NCBI GenBank assembly: GCA_015655565.1
Contig: JAATEU010000095.1
Location: forward strand, 1 to 6,238
DNA from: Clostridiales bacterium
GTDB taxonomy: Bacteria > Bacillota > Clostridia > Lachnospirales > Lachnospiraceae
Length of the DNA stretch: 6,238 nucleotides
Direction of reading: 5' to 3'
A model generated the notes under the pieces. That model ran no database searches and was not told the DNA's origin. It worked only from the letters and a program-made list of their open reading frames with translations. A program made the translations under genes and the position numbers. Of this stretch, positions 5,706-6,238 are shown in pieces (position 1 is the first letter of the stretch; the number at the start of each line of letters is the position of its first letter).

Positions 5706-6238
5706 TTAAATTCTGTTGACACAGCCAGTTAACTCCTGTATATCTTTTACATTATACTTCTTCATATAATTTTCAATATCCCGCACTACATCCGCTGTTG
5801 CTGTAGGATTAATGAAATTAGCCGTTCCCACGGCTACCGCTGTTGCACCTGCCATAATAAACTCCAAGGCATCCTCCCCCGTCATGATTCCGCCCATTCC
5901 TATAATCGGGAGCTTTACGGCATTTGCTGCCTGGTTAACCATCCTGACGGCAATGGGCTTCACGGCAGGCCCGGATAAACCACCGGTTTTGTTGGCTAAT
6001 ACAAATTTTCTTTTATGAATATCAATCTTCATTCCGGTTAAGGTATTAATTAAGGAAAGTGCATCGGCACCACCGGCTTCCGCTGCCTTAGCCATTTCCG
6101 CAATGTCCGTCACATTGGGGCTGAGCTTCATAATAATTGGCTGTCTGGCATGTTTTTTAACTTCTTTTGTTATATCCTCCACTGCACAGCTGTTCTGTCC
6201 GAAAGCTATGCCGCCTTCCTTTACATTGGGACAGGATA
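5706..6238 (-). CDS. pyrD: Dihydroorotate dehydrogenase catalytic subunit (class 1B type), C-terminal part
   Basis: PyrD oxidises dihydroorotate to orotate with FMN. The last 177 codons are visible; the 5' end lies beyond the right edge. The frame enters with SCPNVKEGGIAFGQ (from 6236), the active-site loop whose Cys is the catalytic base in class 1 enzymes. KLSPNVTDI, LINTLTGMKID and GGLSGPAVKPIAVRMV follow (substrate and FMN contacts). Then come IIGMGGIMTGEDALEFIMAG and AVAVGTANF, the FMN phosphate site. The KEGGIAFG version of the loop fits the NAD-dependent class 1B enzyme, which works with an electron-transfer subunit (PyrK); pyrK is not in this window. An internal GTG at 6182 is not the start, since the catalytic loop lies upstream in the same frame. 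It is followed by pyrE. Confidence 0.94.
   Translation of the reverse strand, partial: SCPNVKEGGIAFGQNSCAVEDITKEVKKHARQPIIMKLSPNVTDIAEMAKAAEAGGADALSLINTLTGMKIDIHKRKFVLANKTGGLSGPAVKPIAVRMVNQAANAVKLPIIGMGGIMTGEDALEFIMAGATAVAVGTANFINPTATADVVRDIENYMKKYNVKDIQELTGCVNRI

Noticed and set aside
6180..6182. GTG at 6182 as start of pyrD
   Set aside because: The same frame continues upstream through the SCPNVKEGG catalytic loop to the window edge, so the gene is truncated by the window and not short.
1..6238. CRISPR array, tRNA/rRNA gene, insertion sequence or phage genes
   Set aside because: No regularly spaced repeats, cloverleaf or rRNA-like sequence, transposase or integrase frames were seen on either strand.

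Overview
The window looks like the chromosome of a low-GC Gram-positive anaerobe of the Clostridia, most likely Lachnospiraceae-like. It is AT-rich, has strong purine-rich ribosome binding sites and some GTG/TTG starts, and carries a Clostridia-type Flp/Tad pilus gene set next to pyrimidine genes. The family assignment is inference from protein content; no marker gene fixes the taxon. All convincing genes are on the minus strand, so the window reads from right to left.

Right part (about 4620-6238): the end of a de novo pyrimidine module. It holds the C-terminal part of pyrD (dihydroorotate dehydrogenase catalytic subunit, cut by the window edge), a complete pyrE (orotate phosphoribosyltransferase), and a 50-residue single-pass membrane protein of unknown role. 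A hairpin-rich inverted-repeat element at about 4624-4726 probably ends this unit.

Middle (4404-4736): no large gene. Besides the hairpin element it holds a good sigma-70-like promoter (TTTACA, 17 bp, TATTAT, minus strand) whose -35 box sits inside an iterated TTTACA/TGTAAA dyad, three AGATAAT heptads near the predicted transcript start, and a possible 9-codon leader ORF with a good ribosome binding site.

Left part (1-4385): a tightly packed operon transcribed leftwards, with 4-11 bp overlaps or a 1-nt gap at every junction. In order: a MinD/ParA-fold TadZ/CpaE-like protein, a membrane-anchored SAF-domain protein (CpaB/RcpC-like), a second and a third MinD-fold protein, and the N-terminal 375 codons of a TadA/CpaF secretion ATPase that runs off the left edge just after its Walker A motif. 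This is the 5' half of a Tad (Flp pilus, type IVc-like) assembly locus; tadB, tadC and pilin genes would be expected beyond the left edge.

The most notable point is that all three MinD-fold proteins have a damaged or absent P-loop, each in a different way, while the TadA ATPase has an intact one. They also lack the N-terminal receiver-like domain of typical TadZ/CpaE. The TadA homologue carries an N-terminal transmembrane helix and an extended N-terminal region.
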